Positions 26,495-34,957 are shown, numbered from the stretch's first letter. The stretch is DNA of 50,477 nucleotides from an uncultured Lachnospiraceae bacterium (GCA_946558695.1 CAMNTQ010000025.1:1-50477); one strand, 5' to 3'. Notes: generated by a model not told the origin, from the sequence alone. A program made the numbers and translations.

Positions 26495-26896
26495 TTAGAA
26501 ATCCGCAAGCTTCGCAAGCACACCGTTGACAAAAGACGGGCCGTCGTCACCGGAATACTTTTTCGCAAGCTCCACTGCCTCATCGATCGCAACGCCCGCA
26601 GGAATGTCATCATCCCACCGCATCTCATATACGGCAAGCCTTAAGATACTCAAATCCGCCTTGTTCATACGGGTTGTCTTCCATCCCTTTGACGCTTCAT
26701 TGATCAGCTTATCGATCTTGGGAATCTCTTCTATGATCAGCCTTGTCTTCGTCCCGATATACTCCAAATCCTTTTCTTTCGCCTCTTTAAGCTGCTCAAG
26801 ATACAATTCTGTCTGCTCTTTCATATCGCCCGCAGTATGGAACTCCATCCCGAATACCAGCTTAAAGATATGGTCTCTTAACTCTCTCCTCTTCAC
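26495..26896 (-). CDS. nusB: Transcription antitermination protein NusB
   Basis: A 133-residue all-helical RNA-binding protein that joins NusE and boxA RNA in rRNA antitermination. RRELRDHIFKLVFGMEFH at the N-terminus and the C-terminal VAIDEAVELAKKYSGDDGPSFVNGVLAKL are diagnostic. Its ATG directly abuts the asp23 stop, so the two are translationally linked. Confidence 0.95.
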   Translation of the reverse strand: MKRRELRDHIFKLVFGMEFHTAGDMKEQTELYLEQLKEAKEKDLEYIGTKTRLIIEEIPKIDKLINEASKGWKTTRMNKADLSILRLAVYEMRWDDDIPAGVAIDEAVELAKKYSGDDGPSFVNGVLAKLADF

Positions 26897-27280
26897 TTAA
26901 TTCTCCTCCGGCATCTCCACTCCGGTAATCCGTATATTGACGTCTGCAACGTCCAGTCCCGTCATATTCTCGATCGCTGCCTTTACCTTTTCCTGAACTT
27001 TCGACGTAGTCTCTTTGATATTATATCCGTATTTCAGATTTAATGTCAGAGACGCCGTCACAATCCCCTCTAAAACATCTACCTTCACACCCTTGGACAT
27101 AGATTTTACCCCAAGCCTGCTGGCAATATCCTTCGTCGTACTCCCTGCCATAGAAGCAACGCCGTCTACCTCCATCGCTGCAAGTCCGGCAATGACTGCC
27201 ACGACCTCATCCGCGATCTTAACTTCTCCAAGATTCTCCTCTGTTTTTATTGTATACGTATTTCTTTCTTCCTTTCCCAT
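26897..27280 (-). CDS. Asp23/Gls24-family envelope stress-type protein
   Basis: A 127-residue Asp23 (DUF322) protein, the YloU/YqhY type found beside nusB. EVVAVIAGLAAMEVDGVASM and the C-terminal VADVNIRITGVEMPE are typical. Members sit at the membrane or affect lipid or cell-wall homeostasis; the precise role is not settled. It opens the long chain down to recN, behind a strong sigma-A promoter and AGGAGG. Confidence 0.9.
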   Translation of the reverse strand: MGKEERNTYTIKTEENLGEVKIADEVVAVIAGLAAMEVDGVASMAGSTTKDIASRLGVKSMSKGVKVDVLEGIVTASLTLNLKYGYNIKETTSKVQEKVKAAIENMTGLDVADVNIRITGVEMPEEN

Positions 27281-27316
27281 ATCTCGAAACCTCCTGTCTG
27301 GTTTTACATGTTTTTA

Positions 27317-27345
27317 ATTATAGCAAATTTCCATTCTTTTGCAAA
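27317..27345 (-). promoter_or_regulatory. sigma-A promoter of the asp23-nusB-recN operon
   Basis: Minus-strand -35 TTTGCA (27340-27345) and -10 TATAAT (27317-27322) are 17 bases apart, about 37 bases before the asp23 start, in the gap after prfC. This makes the chain independent of prfC. Confidence 0.75.
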
Positions 27346-27355
27346 GCTTTTTTCC

Positions 27356-28957
27356 TTACCTTGCAAACTCCATAAGAATCAGCCCGTCATTTCTCTCCTG
27401 AGTCATGCGGATACTCCACTCATTCACAAACAAAAGCAGCGGTCTTCCCTTAAGATCTTTTACCTTCTTCATATCCGAAGTTCCCGTCAGCCTGTCAAGG
27501 TTTATCTCCTCATTCCCGATCCAGCGGATATATTCATAAGGAAGGCTGTCCATCCGTATCTCCACGTTGTATTCATTCTCCAGACGATACTTTAACACGT
27601 CAAACTGCAGAACGCCCACTACGCCTACGATAATCTCCTCCATACCTGTATTGTATTCCTGAAAGATCTGGATCGCGCCTTCCTGCGCGATCTGGTTGAT
27701 TCCCTTCACGAATTGCTTGCGCTTCATCGTATCAATCTGGCGCACCCTCGCAAAATGCTCCGGCGCAAAAGTTGGGATTCCTTCATAACAAAATCTCTCT
27801 CCGGAAGCTGTCAGCGTGTCCCCGATGGAGAAGATCCCCGGATCAAATACACCGATGATATCTCCGCCGTATGCCTTCTCCACAATCTTGCGCTCCTTCG
27901 CCATAAGCTGCTGAGGCTGTGACAGGCGGACCTTTTTGCCGCCCTGCATATGGTACACATCCATCCCCGCCTCAAACTCCCCGGAACAGATTCTCATAAA
28001 AGCGATCCGGTCTCTGTGAGCCTTATTCATATTCGCCTGAATCTTAAACACAAAAGCAGAGAAGTCCGCCTCCTCCATCGGATCAACGGCCCCCTTATCC
28101 GACTGTCTCGGCAATGGAGACGTGGTCATCTGAAGGAAATGCCGTAAAAATGTCTCCACGCCGAAATTCGTCAGCGCCGAACCGAAAAACACCGGCGACA
28201 GCTCGCCCTTGCTTACAAGCTCTTGACTGAATTCGGCTCCGGCGCCGTCTAAAAGTTCAATCTCTTCCAGAAGTTTTTCCTTCTGCTGCTGCGCGATCCA
28301 TGTATCCATCTCAGAATCATCAAGCGCTATCTTCCTTACTTCTCCCTGGGTAGTGCCTTTATGTGTCTCAGAAAACAACTCAACTTTCCCCGACTCCCTG
28401 TCATATACGCCCCTAAACTCTTTGCCGGAACCGATCGGCCAGTTCACCGGACAGGTCGCGATGCCAAGCTCATTTTCAATATCGTCCAAAAGTTCAAACG
28501 TATCCAGAGCCTCTCTGTCCATCTTATTGATAAATGTAAAAATCGGAATATGGCGCATCGTACACACCTTGAACAATTTCCTCGTCTGCGCCTCCACGCC
28601 CTTGGACGCGTCGATGACCATAACCGCCGAGTCCGCCGCCATCAGCGTCCGGTACGTGTCCTCTGAGAAATCCTGATGCCCCGGCGTATCCAGAATATTG
28701 ATGCAGTACCCGCCGTAATTAAACTGAAGGACTGAGGAAGTCACCGAGATACCTCTCTCTTTCTCGATCTCCATCCAGTCAGACACCGCATGCCTCGCGG
28801 TTGCCTTTCCTTTCACGCTTCCTGCAAGATTGATCGCTCCGCCATACAAAAGGAACTTCTCCGTCAGCGTCGTCTTACCCGCATCCGGATGGGAGATGAT
28901 CGCAAAAGTCCTCCTTTTTTCAATCTGTTCTTTCACTTCTTTCGATAACTGTGACAT
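27356..28957 (-). CDS. prfC: Peptide chain release factor 3
   Basis: A 533-residue translational GTPase that removes RF1/RF2 from ribosomes after termination. G motifs are SHPDAGKTTLTEK (G1), DTPGHQDFSEDTYR (G3) and FINKMDREA (G4). The RF3-specific blocks KGKATARHAVSDWMEIEKERGISVTSSV (in pieces) and GIPTFAPEHFARV separate it from EF-G. The ATG has a TAGGAGAG site. It lies between spoIIIAH and the asp23 chain, which are often neighbours in related bacteria. Its promoter region contains a copy of a duplicated sequence. Confidence 0.96.
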   Translation of the reverse strand: MSQLSKEVKEQIEKRRTFAIISHPDAGKTTLTEKFLLYGGAINLAGSVKGKATARHAVSDWMEIEKERGISVTSSVLQFNYGGYCINILDTPGHQDFSEDTYRTLMAADSAVMVIDASKGVEAQTRKLFKVCTMRHIPIFTFINKMDREALDTFELLDDIENELGIATCPVNWPIGSGKEFRGVYDRESGKVELFSETHKGTTQGEVRKIALDDSEMDTWIAQQQKEKLLEEIELLDGAGAEFSQELVSKGELSPVFFGSALTNFGVETFLRHFLQMTTSPLPRQSDKGAVDPMEEADFSAFVFKIQANMNKAHRDRIAFMRICSGEFEAGMDVYHMQGGKKVRLSQPQQLMAKERKIVEKAYGGDIIGVFDPGIFSIGDTLTASGERFCYEGIPTFAPEHFARVRQIDTMKRKQFVKGINQIAQEGAIQIFQEYNTGMEEIIVGVVGVLQFDVLKYRLENEYNVEIRMDSLPYEYIRWIGNEEINLDRLTGTSDMKKVKDLKGRPLLLFVNEWSIRMTQERNDGLILMEFAR

Positions 28958-29004
28958 ATATTAACTCTCCTATATTTTTAGTCTGCCGTATATTTTGCAA
29001 TTCC

Positions 29005-29089
29005 CAGTTTATCATAAACACAAGAAAATGAACAGCTTTCCTTTTTTTGCTGCATCAAAAAATAACAGCACAATCAATACTGTCCACTC
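29005..29089. repeat. Intergenic direct repeat, copy 1 (upstream of prfC)
   Basis: About 85 bases matching 29530-29616 in the same orientation, sharing CTTCCTTTTTTTGC, GCATCAAAAAATAA, CAGCACAATCA and CCACTC with a few changes and one 3-base gap. On the minus strand its distal end reads GTTTATGATAAACTG, so it carries the probable promoter region of prfC. Confidence 0.75.
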
Positions 29090-29117
29090 GCATGCCATTC
29101 GCAAAGGCGCTTACAGC
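29078..29117. repeat. 40-base dispersed intergenic repeat, copy 1
   Basis: Identical at 37 of 40 positions to 37429-37468, same orientation. The core is CATGCCATTCGCAAA followed by GCGCTTACAGC. It lies immediately downstream of the frameshifted gene (stop at 29123). In this copy GCGCTTACAGCGC can form a small hairpin. Confidence 0.8.
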
Positions 29118-29122
29118 GCTCA

Positions 29123-29517
29123 TCAAATTTGTGATCGGCCGCTCTCCCCGTTCTGGGTAAAAAGTAAGTCTTCCGTAATACTTTCTGCAGGATAATCCGG
29201 CGCATACCGTTTTGCAGCATTGCAGATATCCTGTATCAGATTCTCTTCCTCCTCCAGCATATCCGCAATATCCGCCGCTTCCATGCCTTTTAAAATTTTC
29301 TCTTTTGTATTGAGGAATATTTTTGCTGCGCCGTCCCCAAGACTGCACTCGGGTACTTCTTTGCAGCGGTTCTCAAAAGTATATACATATTTCCGAACAA
29401 GTCAAAAGCCATGATCATGATGACGTACGACTGGTTCAGTAGATTATAATTCGGGATTCCCGGCTCTAACAAGCTTGTATCATCTTTTAATGGTACGATG
29501 TTCGGTTTTTTCTTCAT
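29123..29517 (-). pseudogene. Small gene broken by a one-base frameshift
   Basis: A start ATG at 29517 with an ideal GAGGAGG site opens a frame (MKKKPNIVPLKDDTSLLEPG...) that is protein-like to ...YVIMIMAFDL and then degenerates, ending at 29290. From about 29401 the -1 frame continues sensibly (RKYVYTFENRCKEVPE, then GMEAADIADMLEEEENLIQD, then KRYAPDYPAESITEDLLF) to a TGA at 29123-29125. Adding one base at the junction would restore about 131 residues. No slippery heptamer is present, so a deletion or sequencing error is more likely than programmed shifting. I do not recognise the family; the product would be soluble, acidic and mainly helical. Confidence 0.7.
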
Positions 29518-29529
29518 ATATTTCCTCCT

Positions 29530-29616
29530 CAGTTTAACATAAATACAATAAAATTAACAGTCTTCCTTTTTTTGCCGCATCAAAAAATAACGACAGCACA
29601 ATCATACGCACCACTC
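29530..29616. repeat. Intergenic direct repeat, copy 2 (upstream of the broken gene)
   Basis: The partner of 29005-29089. On the minus strand it reads GTATTTATGTTAAACTG and ends directly at the GAGGAGG site of the frameshifted gene, so it occupies the same promoter position as copy 1 does for prfC. The rest of the 302-base gap 29518-29819 holds AT-rich sequence and the spoIIIAH terminator; I see no gene there. Confidence 0.75.
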
Positions 29617-29802
29617 CCTTAGAAGCTGTTCAACAGTCAGTCTTTACTTTTAATTCGTTGTGATTTTTTCGTTTGTTGAATTTCCGGAAAATGCACTTCC
29701 GATAAAATTTTTACCGCTGTAATCTTTTTTAATATTCCACTTCAAAAAGCTCAGGAATATTTTAATATGTTTAAGAAACAGACTATGTGATCCAAACCCC
29801 TG

Positions 29803-29830
29803 AAAAAAGGAGAAGCGTATCACTTCTCCT
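29803..29830 (-). terminator. Terminator of the spoIIIA operon, overlapping the spoIIIAH stop
   Basis: Minus-strand AGGAGAAG pairs with CTTCTCCT and is followed by a run of Ts. The spoIIIAH TGA stop (29820-29822) lies in the loop, so the last codons form the ascending arm. Confidence 0.85.
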
Positions 29831-30464
29831 CTTCACTGATCGGGTTGATCACTACATTTTCCGCCGTCACGCCGGTTTTTCTTGTGACGATATCCGTAAT
29901 CTGCGCACGGTTGGCTTCTGTAAGCTCCGCGGCATTTACGACTACATCAGCCGATTCATCGCCGATACTCACCACCGCGTCATTGAAGCCTTTTGACGCG
30001 AGCAGCGTCTCGGCCGCCGCCTCTTTTTCCGATAACTCCGTCATCTTTACCATCTGCGACACAGCGTCTTTTTTCTGCTTATCGCTCAGTTCCTTATTAT
30101 CAATGATCTGCTGGAGCGTCTCTCTGTTTTTCGCGCGCACCTGTTCCCTCGTCACTTTCGCCTCCGCGACAACTGCGTTGGCCTCGCCGCTTGTCAGCAC
30201 TGCCTCGCCGGGCGTTCCGTCTACCGAACCGTCCTCTTTTCCCTCTGTATCGCTGTCCTGACTTTTAATATCGCCGGAAGCGCTTGCAAGGTCTTCCTCT
30301 GAAATATCAAGAAGCTCCTGATTGGCAAGCTCCGCATTCATCTGCTGCGCGCTGTCTTTATCCCCGAACAGCCTTCCCGAATAATTCAGATATCCCGCCG
30401 CCGCGATCATAACTGCAAGCGCGGCAATGATCACCTGATTCTTCTTAAAGATTTTTTTCACCAT
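29820..30464 (-). CDS. spoIIIAH: Stage III sporulation protein AH
   Basis: A 214-residue mother-cell protein with one N-terminal membrane anchor (about 8-30) and an extracellular domain that meets forespore SpoIIQ to form the feeding channel. The C-terminal ring-building motif domain (about 110-205) shows KMTELSEKEAAAETLLASKGF and VNPISEEEK-like endings typical of the YscJ/FliF-like fold. The middle (about 45-90) is acidic and low-complexity. It is the last gene of the operon. The call rests on both sequence and position. Confidence 0.95.
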   Translation of the reverse strand: MVKKIFKKNQVIIAALAVMIAAAGYLNYSGRLFGDKDSAQQMNAELANQELLDISEEDLASASGDIKSQDSDTEGKEDGSVDGTPGEAVLTSGEANAVVAEAKVTREQVRAKNRETLQQIIDNKELSDKQKKDAVSQMVKMTELSEKEAAAETLLASKGFNDAVVSIGDESADVVVNAAELTEANRAQITDIVTRKTGVTAENVVINPISEEEK

Positions 30465-30486
30465 ATTTCCTCCTCTTGCTTCGATT

Positions 30487-31083
30487 TCATTCTTTCTTTA
30501 CTATCCTAATCTTATGCGTGTCTATCCCAAATAATGCCTGAACAGACTCAGTTATATTCTTAACTACTACCGCATCGTCGCCGCCGCCGGCAACGACCAC
30601 CACTCCCTCTACCCTTGGAGTAAGTTCCTTGCTCACGTACGGATTCTGTCCTGCCCCCTCGTAGCTGCTCCCGCGAAGCCCTCCGGATCCCCCGTCCCCA
30701 AAATATACCGTTGTCTCCCCGCGGCTGTCATTCTCCGTCTTCCTTATGCCCCCCTGACTGTCTTCCTCGTTCACTGTATCGCTTGTGGCAGACACATCCT
30801 TTTCTACTACCTTTTCCGCGGATTCCTTAAGCGTGATCATGACCGTCACCTCTCCTACCCCTTTCATCTGGGCAAGGATCCGTTCCAGATTCTTTTCCAT
30901 GTAAGAAATATATTCCTGCTCTGACTGACTGCCTGACGCTATGACACCCGCATCCCCTGTCTGAACATCCATCTCGTATTCCTGCTCTCTGTTCCCGTCC
31001 GGCAAGGCAATGACTAACAGAAGTACCCCTAAGAGGAACAAGATCACGATCTGATCTTTCTTAATCCGCCATCCCTTAAGCAT
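30487..31083 (-). CDS. spoIIIAG: Stage III sporulation protein AG
   Basis: About 198 residues: a short cytosolic N-terminus, one membrane segment (QIVILFLLGVLLLVIALP) and a ring-forming domain. RILAQMKGVGEVTVMITLKES and the C-terminal VEGVVVVAGGGDDAVVVKNI, ALFGIDTHKIRIVKK are diagnostic. In Bacillus subtilis this protein makes a large oligomeric ring of the mother-cell-to-forespore channel. Residues about 85-145 are a polar, Ser/Gly-rich insertion. The start is uncertain: the ATG at 31083 follows the spoIIIAF stop closely but its AAGGAG is 18 bases away; an ATG at 31158 with GGAAGGA inside spoIIIAF is the alternative. Confidence 0.93.
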   Translation of the reverse strand: MLKGWRIKKDQIVILFLLGVLLLVIALPDGNREQEYEMDVQTGDAGVIASGSQSEQEYISYMEKNLERILAQMKGVGEVTVMITLKESAEKVVEKDVSATSDTVNEEDSQGGIRKTENDSRGETTVYFGDGGSGGLRGSSYEGAGQNPYVSKELTPRVEGVVVVAGGGDDAVVVKNITESVQALFGIDTHKIRIVKKE

Positions 31084-31084
31084 G

Positions 31085-31486
31085 TCAATCAGCTTCTTTT
31101 TCTCCTTCAATCTGAATCTCCTCCACTTTAATACTGTTGCCTTCCTGTTCTTTTGCATAGTTTCCTTCCGAAGTTTCCCGCAGTCCTGTATTTTTCAGTG
31201 TTTCCTCAAGCATTCCCGGCGAACCGATGTCTTTCAGACAGTCCGTCGCCTCCTCGATTTCTCTAAGCTTCGCCTCGTATTCCCTGCTCTGATAAAAATT
31301 CACGATCTGGCTGTCCATCCCGAAGATTTTGAAAATGGGCGTGAGGATCATGAGGATCAGCACCATACCCGTAAAAAAACGGATATATTTTTTATACCCC
31401 GAATCCGGGACCGCATGGAGCACAACCGTGACAAGAACCATATAAAACGCCAAATTCTGCGCCCATTCATAAAAATACCGAAACAT
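31085..31486 (-). CDS. spoIIIAF: Stage III sporulation protein AF
   Basis: A 133-residue protein with two N-terminal membrane segments (about 8-27 and 34-53; LAFYMVLVTVVLHAVPDSGYKKYIRF in pieces) and a soluble C-terminal ring-like domain. The ATG at 31486 has AAGGAGG at 6 bases and the conserved MFRYFYEWAQNL beginning, so the longer in-frame extension is rejected. It overlaps the spoIIIAE end by none and is followed at once by spoIIIAG. Confidence 0.93.
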   Translation of the reverse strand: MFRYFYEWAQNLAFYMVLVTVVLHAVPDSGYKKYIRFFTGMVLILMILTPIFKIFGMDSQIVNFYQSREYEAKLREIEEATDCLKDIGSPGMLEETLKNTGLRETSEGNYAKEQEGNSIKVEEIQIEGEKEAD

Positions 31487-31497
31487 CCTCCGCCTCC

Positions 31498-32778
31498 TTA
31501 TACACTGCTTGTCACAAAGGAAACCACAACGATCGTCAGCAGGAATAAAAGTCCTGTCGTAAAGACTACCCGCATCAGCAGCCGGCATCCTTCCCCGACG
31601 CATTCCACACACCCCACGATCCGCTTGTCCGAGACCGGCTGGATCACCGCCGCCGCCAGCTTATACATCAGCGCTACCGCGCCCATCTGCACAATCGGCA
31701 CAATACAGAGCGCCAGACAGACGATCATCCCGACTGTCCCGATTCCGTTTTTCACCAGCACCGCCGTCCCAAGCACAACCTCCGCCACGCCCCCGACGGC
31801 ATCCCCTACCCCCGGTATTGCCTCCGCCGTCCGCGTAACCGCGCTTCTTTTTACGGTATCGATGGCAGGGCTTATCATTCCCTGCACTACATTCAGCCCC
31901 ACCACACAGGCCACAAGCGTTTTTAAAAGCCATGACACAGCCACTTCTATAAGCTCCGCGAACTTGCTCAGATATTCTTGTGAAGACAGAAAATCAAGAA
32001 CCTTTACCATGATGTAGATGTGGATGACAGGCAGTAAAAAATATACGATCACAAGCTCGATCACATAGATAAAAAACAACACCAGATTATAAAACGCAAC
32101 CGCTGTCACGCTCCCCTTCGCAATTGAGACCGCCAGAAAATAAACCGGGCAGAATACTGTCATGAACCCCGTCAGATTCTCGATTCCTGCGCCCACCCAG
32201 TCTATCACCGTCTGAAATGAATTAAGACACAAAGCGATCAGCAAAAGATACAGGATATAAAAACTGATCTCACAGATCTGACGGCTTTTAAAAACCGTGG
32301 AAAAATTATGAAATACTGCCGCGATCACTGCGATGATCAGGATATGGATGAGATTTTCTCTGCTCGCTGAAAATGCATAGGTAAACTGCCCGGAGATTAA
32401 CTGCCACAGCACCTTAGCCGAATATCCCTGCTCTCCGTTTATAACGGCGGCAACCGTATCACGAAAATCCATCCTCTCCTTCGGGAACATACTTTCCAGC
32501 GCTTTGTCCACATCCTCATAATCAAACTCTTCCAGTATCAGATCTTCCATACCCTGCGAATCCGCAGGCTCAGCACCGGAAGGCGAATATTCCTGCGCTC
32601 CCATCTGCCCGGCTGTATCCTGCAATATATCCTCCTCACCGTCTGTATCCTTCGCCTCTGCCCGCGCTTGTGCAAAGACCATTGCCAAAACTCCCGAAAA
32701 AGATACCGTCAGAAACACGGCCAGTAAGACGGCTGAGATTCTTCCCGCCTTGTCCGATTTCCTTCCCCGCCCGCTCAT
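31498..32778 (-). CDS. spoIIIAE: Stage III sporulation protein AE
   Basis: A 426-residue polytopic membrane protein with a signal peptide (about 14-38) and about eight membrane segments, the largest SpoIIIA subunit and a likely channel or export-gate part. Landmarks are LVACVVGLNVVQGMISPAIDTVKRSA, AIPGVGDAVGGVAEVVLG and GTVGMIVCLALCIVPIVQMG (each in part). An acidic stretch (about 50-85) follows the signal peptide. Its ATG overlaps the spoIIIAD stop. Confidence 0.96.
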   Translation of the reverse strand: MSGRGRKSDKAGRISAVLLAVFLTVSFSGVLAMVFAQARAEAKDTDGEEDILQDTAGQMGAQEYSPSGAEPADSQGMEDLILEEFDYEDVDKALESMFPKERMDFRDTVAAVINGEQGYSAKVLWQLISGQFTYAFSASRENLIHILIIAVIAAVFHNFSTVFKSRQICEISFYILYLLLIALCLNSFQTVIDWVGAGIENLTGFMTVFCPVYFLAVSIAKGSVTAVAFYNLVLFFIYVIELVIVYFLLPVIHIYIMVKVLDFLSSQEYLSKFAELIEVAVSWLLKTLVACVVGLNVVQGMISPAIDTVKRSAVTRTAEAIPGVGDAVGGVAEVVLGTAVLVKNGIGTVGMIVCLALCIVPIVQMGAVALMYKLAAAVIQPVSDKRIVGCVECVGEGCRLLMRVVFTTGLLFLLTIVVVSFVTSSV

Positions 32779-33161
32779 GACAAAAATCCTTTCACGGTAT
32801 CAAGAAGTGCCATAAGAATCGGCATACTCAGCACCAGCACCGCCAATTTCCCGAAGATCTCGATCTGTCCGGCAATCGTCTGATATCCCGCGTCCTTGCA
32901 TATGCTGGAAGAAAATTCCGCGATGTATGTAATCCCAAGCATTTTAAGCAGCGTCCCGATATATACCGTATCCATGCTGATATAATCACCTATGGTCCGC
33001 ACCATCCTGACGATCATTTCCAGATTCTTTATAATACTGAAAAAGATCAAAAGGCTCAGCGCGATACTGATATAAATCCCGTACTCTGCTTTTCCGCTTT
33101 TGAACTGTACCGCCAGAAGCGCTCCCGCGACTCCGATAATTCCCACTTGGACCATGCTCAA
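32775..33161 (-). CDS. spoIIIAD: Stage III sporulation protein AD
   Basis: A 128-residue membrane protein with about four segments, FliQ/MotA-like in general form. VGIIGVAGALLAVQFKSGKAEYG and MLGITYIAEFSSSICKDAGYQTIAGQIE are the family blocks. I suggest the TTG at 33161, which follows GGAGGGG at 8 bases and gives the normal length (about 130). An ATG two codons later (33155) is the alternative; the open frame back to 33230 would overlap spoIIIAC and lacks a site. Confidence 0.9.
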   Translation of the reverse strand: MSMVQVGIIGVAGALLAVQFKSGKAEYGIYISIALSLLIFFSIIKNLEMIVRMVRTIGDYISMDTVYIGTLLKMLGITYIAEFSSSICKDAGYQTIAGQIEIFGKLAVLVLSMPILMALLDTVKGFLS

Positions 33162-33226
33162 AGCAACATCCCCTCCCATCTGCGCCACATAAAACTCAGC
33201 CTGCCTTTCGCCTTTATCATCAACAC

Positions 33227-33421
33227 TCACAGGGAAAACAGCCGTCTGATATCCTCAAACAAGTCATAGATATAGGGGACGATCCAGAACAACACGAGAA
33301 GGAGCCCCGCAAGACTGGTCAGAAAGGCCTGCTCCTCCCTGCCGCTGTGCTTTAATACCTGACTGAGCACCGATACTAAAATCCCAACCGCCGCTATTTT
33401 AAAAATAATATTTACACTCAT
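33227..33421 (-). CDS. spoIIIAC: Stage III sporulation protein AC
   Basis: A 64-residue protein of two membrane helices, resembling FliQ-type export subunits. MSVNIIFKIAAVGILVSVLS and FLTSLAGLLLVLFWIVPYIY are the segments. The ATG at 33421 has AAGGAGG at 6 bases. It overlaps or closely precedes spoIIIAD, whose ribosome site lies just past its stop. Confidence 0.94.
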   Translation of the reverse strand: MSVNIIFKIAAVGILVSVLSQVLKHSGREEQAFLTSLAGLLLVLFWIVPYIYDLFEDIRRLFSL

Positions 33422-33501
33422 CCTCTGCCTCCTTCTTGCCAATCTTCCCTGCTCCGACGCCGTTTCTGCAGGAGTGCAGCCGACGCAGCTTTCTTATGCA
33501 C

Positions 33502-34023
33502 CTACAGCAGCAGTACGGCCACCAAAAGCCCGCTCATCACTCCCAGACAATGGCACAGCCTTACTTTTGTCCGCATCCCCTCCCGCGCTTCCTCCATATT
33601 TAAGCTTAACTGCTCCTGATACAGCGTCAGCACCTTTAACTGAAGGTTCAGATCCATCACTCCAAGCTGCCCTCCAAGCTGTGTAAGCCTTTCTAATTCC
33701 CGCTGCGGCAGACCGCTGTACCTTAGATTTTCCTCAACTGCCTGTCCCCATATCGTCTCAAAAGAGCCGGAATCCAACTGTCCCATCTTCCTTCTCATGG
33801 CCAAAAGCCATCCCTTATACGGTTCCTGTACGCGTCCGGATACATGAAGGAAGATCTCGCCAAGATGTGCATGAGCATACCGGATCTCACTCTCGATCAT
33901 ATACATAAGCCTCTGCAGATACCTTATCTGCCTGTACTGCTCCTTCAGACTGCCTGCATACACCATTCCTCCAAGCGTTGTAGCAGCTATGACCAAAAGA
34001 CAGCCGGATAATTTTAATAACAT
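33502..34023 (-). CDS. spoIIIAB: Stage III sporulation protein AB
   Basis: A 173-residue protein with N- and C-terminal membrane segments (about 4-24 and 155-173) and a central helical cytosolic domain similar to type II secretion GspF-like proteins. RYLQRLMYMIESEIRYAHAHLGEIF and LGVMDLNLQLKVL are family blocks. It follows spoIIIAA by one base. Confidence 0.93.
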   Translation of the reverse strand: MLLKLSGCLLVIAATTLGGMVYAGSLKEQYRQIRYLQRLMYMIESEIRYAHAHLGEIFLHVSGRVQEPYKGWLLAMRRKMGQLDSGSFETIWGQAVEENLRYSGLPQRELERLTQLGGQLGVMDLNLQLKVLTLYQEQLSLNMEEAREGMRTKVRLCHCLGVMSGLLVAVLLL

Positions 34024-34024
34024 C

Positions 34025-34936
34025 TCACATCACGCTCCCGTCACCGTCAAAAACATCCTCGATTTCACCTTTGTTTTTCAGGAAAACATACCGTTCAAAC
34101 CTTTTCTCTTCTATCATGCGGGAAAATACTGGTTTACTCTTTAACTCCTCCATAGATTCTCCATGGGCTGTGGCGAGCATTTTTAAGCCGCAGTGCATAG
34201 CGTAAGAGATGGCCTGTACATCCTCTTCCCCGCCGATTTCATCTACCGCAAGCACCTGCGGTCTCATGGAACGGATCATCATGAGCATCCCCTCCGCCTT
34301 CGGGCATGCATCCATCACATCCGTGCGGATCCCCAGATCATTTTGAGGAACTCCATGATAGCAGCCCGCTATCTCCGAACGCTCATCCACCACACCCACC
34401 GTCATTGCCTTCGTATAGGAATTTCCATCGGATATCTGCCGGATCAGATCACGGAGAAGCGTCGTCTTTCCGCATCCCGGCGGCGATACAAGAAGCGTGT
34501 GCAGCGGACGCTGGCGCCGAGTGATAAAGGGAAATACCTTGTCCCCGCAGCCGGGTATCTCATGGGACATCCTGACATTCAAAGAAGTGATATAGCGAAG
34601 GTTTTTCACCTTTCCGTTTTCTATGATCGCCTGTCCCGCCATCCCTACCCGGTGCCCTCCCCCGACCGTGATAAACCCTTGCTTCATCTCCTCCTCAAAC
34701 GCATACAAAGAATAGCTGCTGACGTACTCCATCAGCTCATCAATCTCCTCTTTCGATACAATATAATTCCGCCCTTTTTCTTTCTCCGGCACAAATTCCT
34801 CGCCCCGGTACAAAAAGATCAGCGGCTTCCCCGCCCTGAGACGGATTTCCTGAAGATCTCCGATATCTGTGATCTGCCTCTTTATCACCCTGCGGATACT
34901 TCCGGGCAATAGATCGATCATCCTGTTTTCCTGCAT
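34025..34936 (-). CDS. spoIIIAA: Stage III sporulation protein AA (secretion-type ATPase)
   Basis: A 303-residue cytosolic AAA-like ATPase related to type II/IV secretion motors and needed for channel function. Walker A is SPPGCGKTTLLRDLIR (about 150-165), Walker B is VLAVDEIGGEEDV (about 232-244), and ERSEIAGCYHGVPQNDLGIRTDV (in part) is SpoIIIAA-specific. The ATG follows AGAGGTGG. It is the first gene of the complete AA-AH operon. Confidence 0.96.
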   Translation of the reverse strand: MQENRMIDLLPGSIRRVIKRQITDIGDLQEIRLRAGKPLIFLYRGEEFVPEKEKGRNYIVSKEEIDELMEYVSSYSLYAFEEEMKQGFITVGGGHRVGMAGQAIIENGKVKNLRYITSLNVRMSHEIPGCGDKVFPFITRRQRPLHTLLVSPPGCGKTTLLRDLIRQISDGNSYTKAMTVGVVDERSEIAGCYHGVPQNDLGIRTDVMDACPKAEGMLMMIRSMRPQVLAVDEIGGEEDVQAISYAMHCGLKMLATAHGESMEELKSKPVFSRMIEEKRFERYVFLKNKGEIEDVFDGDGSVM

Positions 34937-34957
34937 ATTTGTCCACCTCTTTAACTC

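Noticed and set aside
29055-29348. Separate 97-codon minus-strand gene
   Set aside because: It is the third frame across the broken gene, with Gly/Arg/Cys-rich nonsense composition and no start signal.
29290-29517. Programmed -1 frameshifting in the small gene
   Set aside because: No slippery heptamer or downstream pseudoknot is evident at the junction; a one-base deletion explains it more simply.
31487-31612. N-terminal extension of spoIIIAF
   Set aside because: It overlaps spoIIIAE, lacks a ribosome site, and the internal ATG at 31486 has a perfect AAGGAGG and the family N-terminus.
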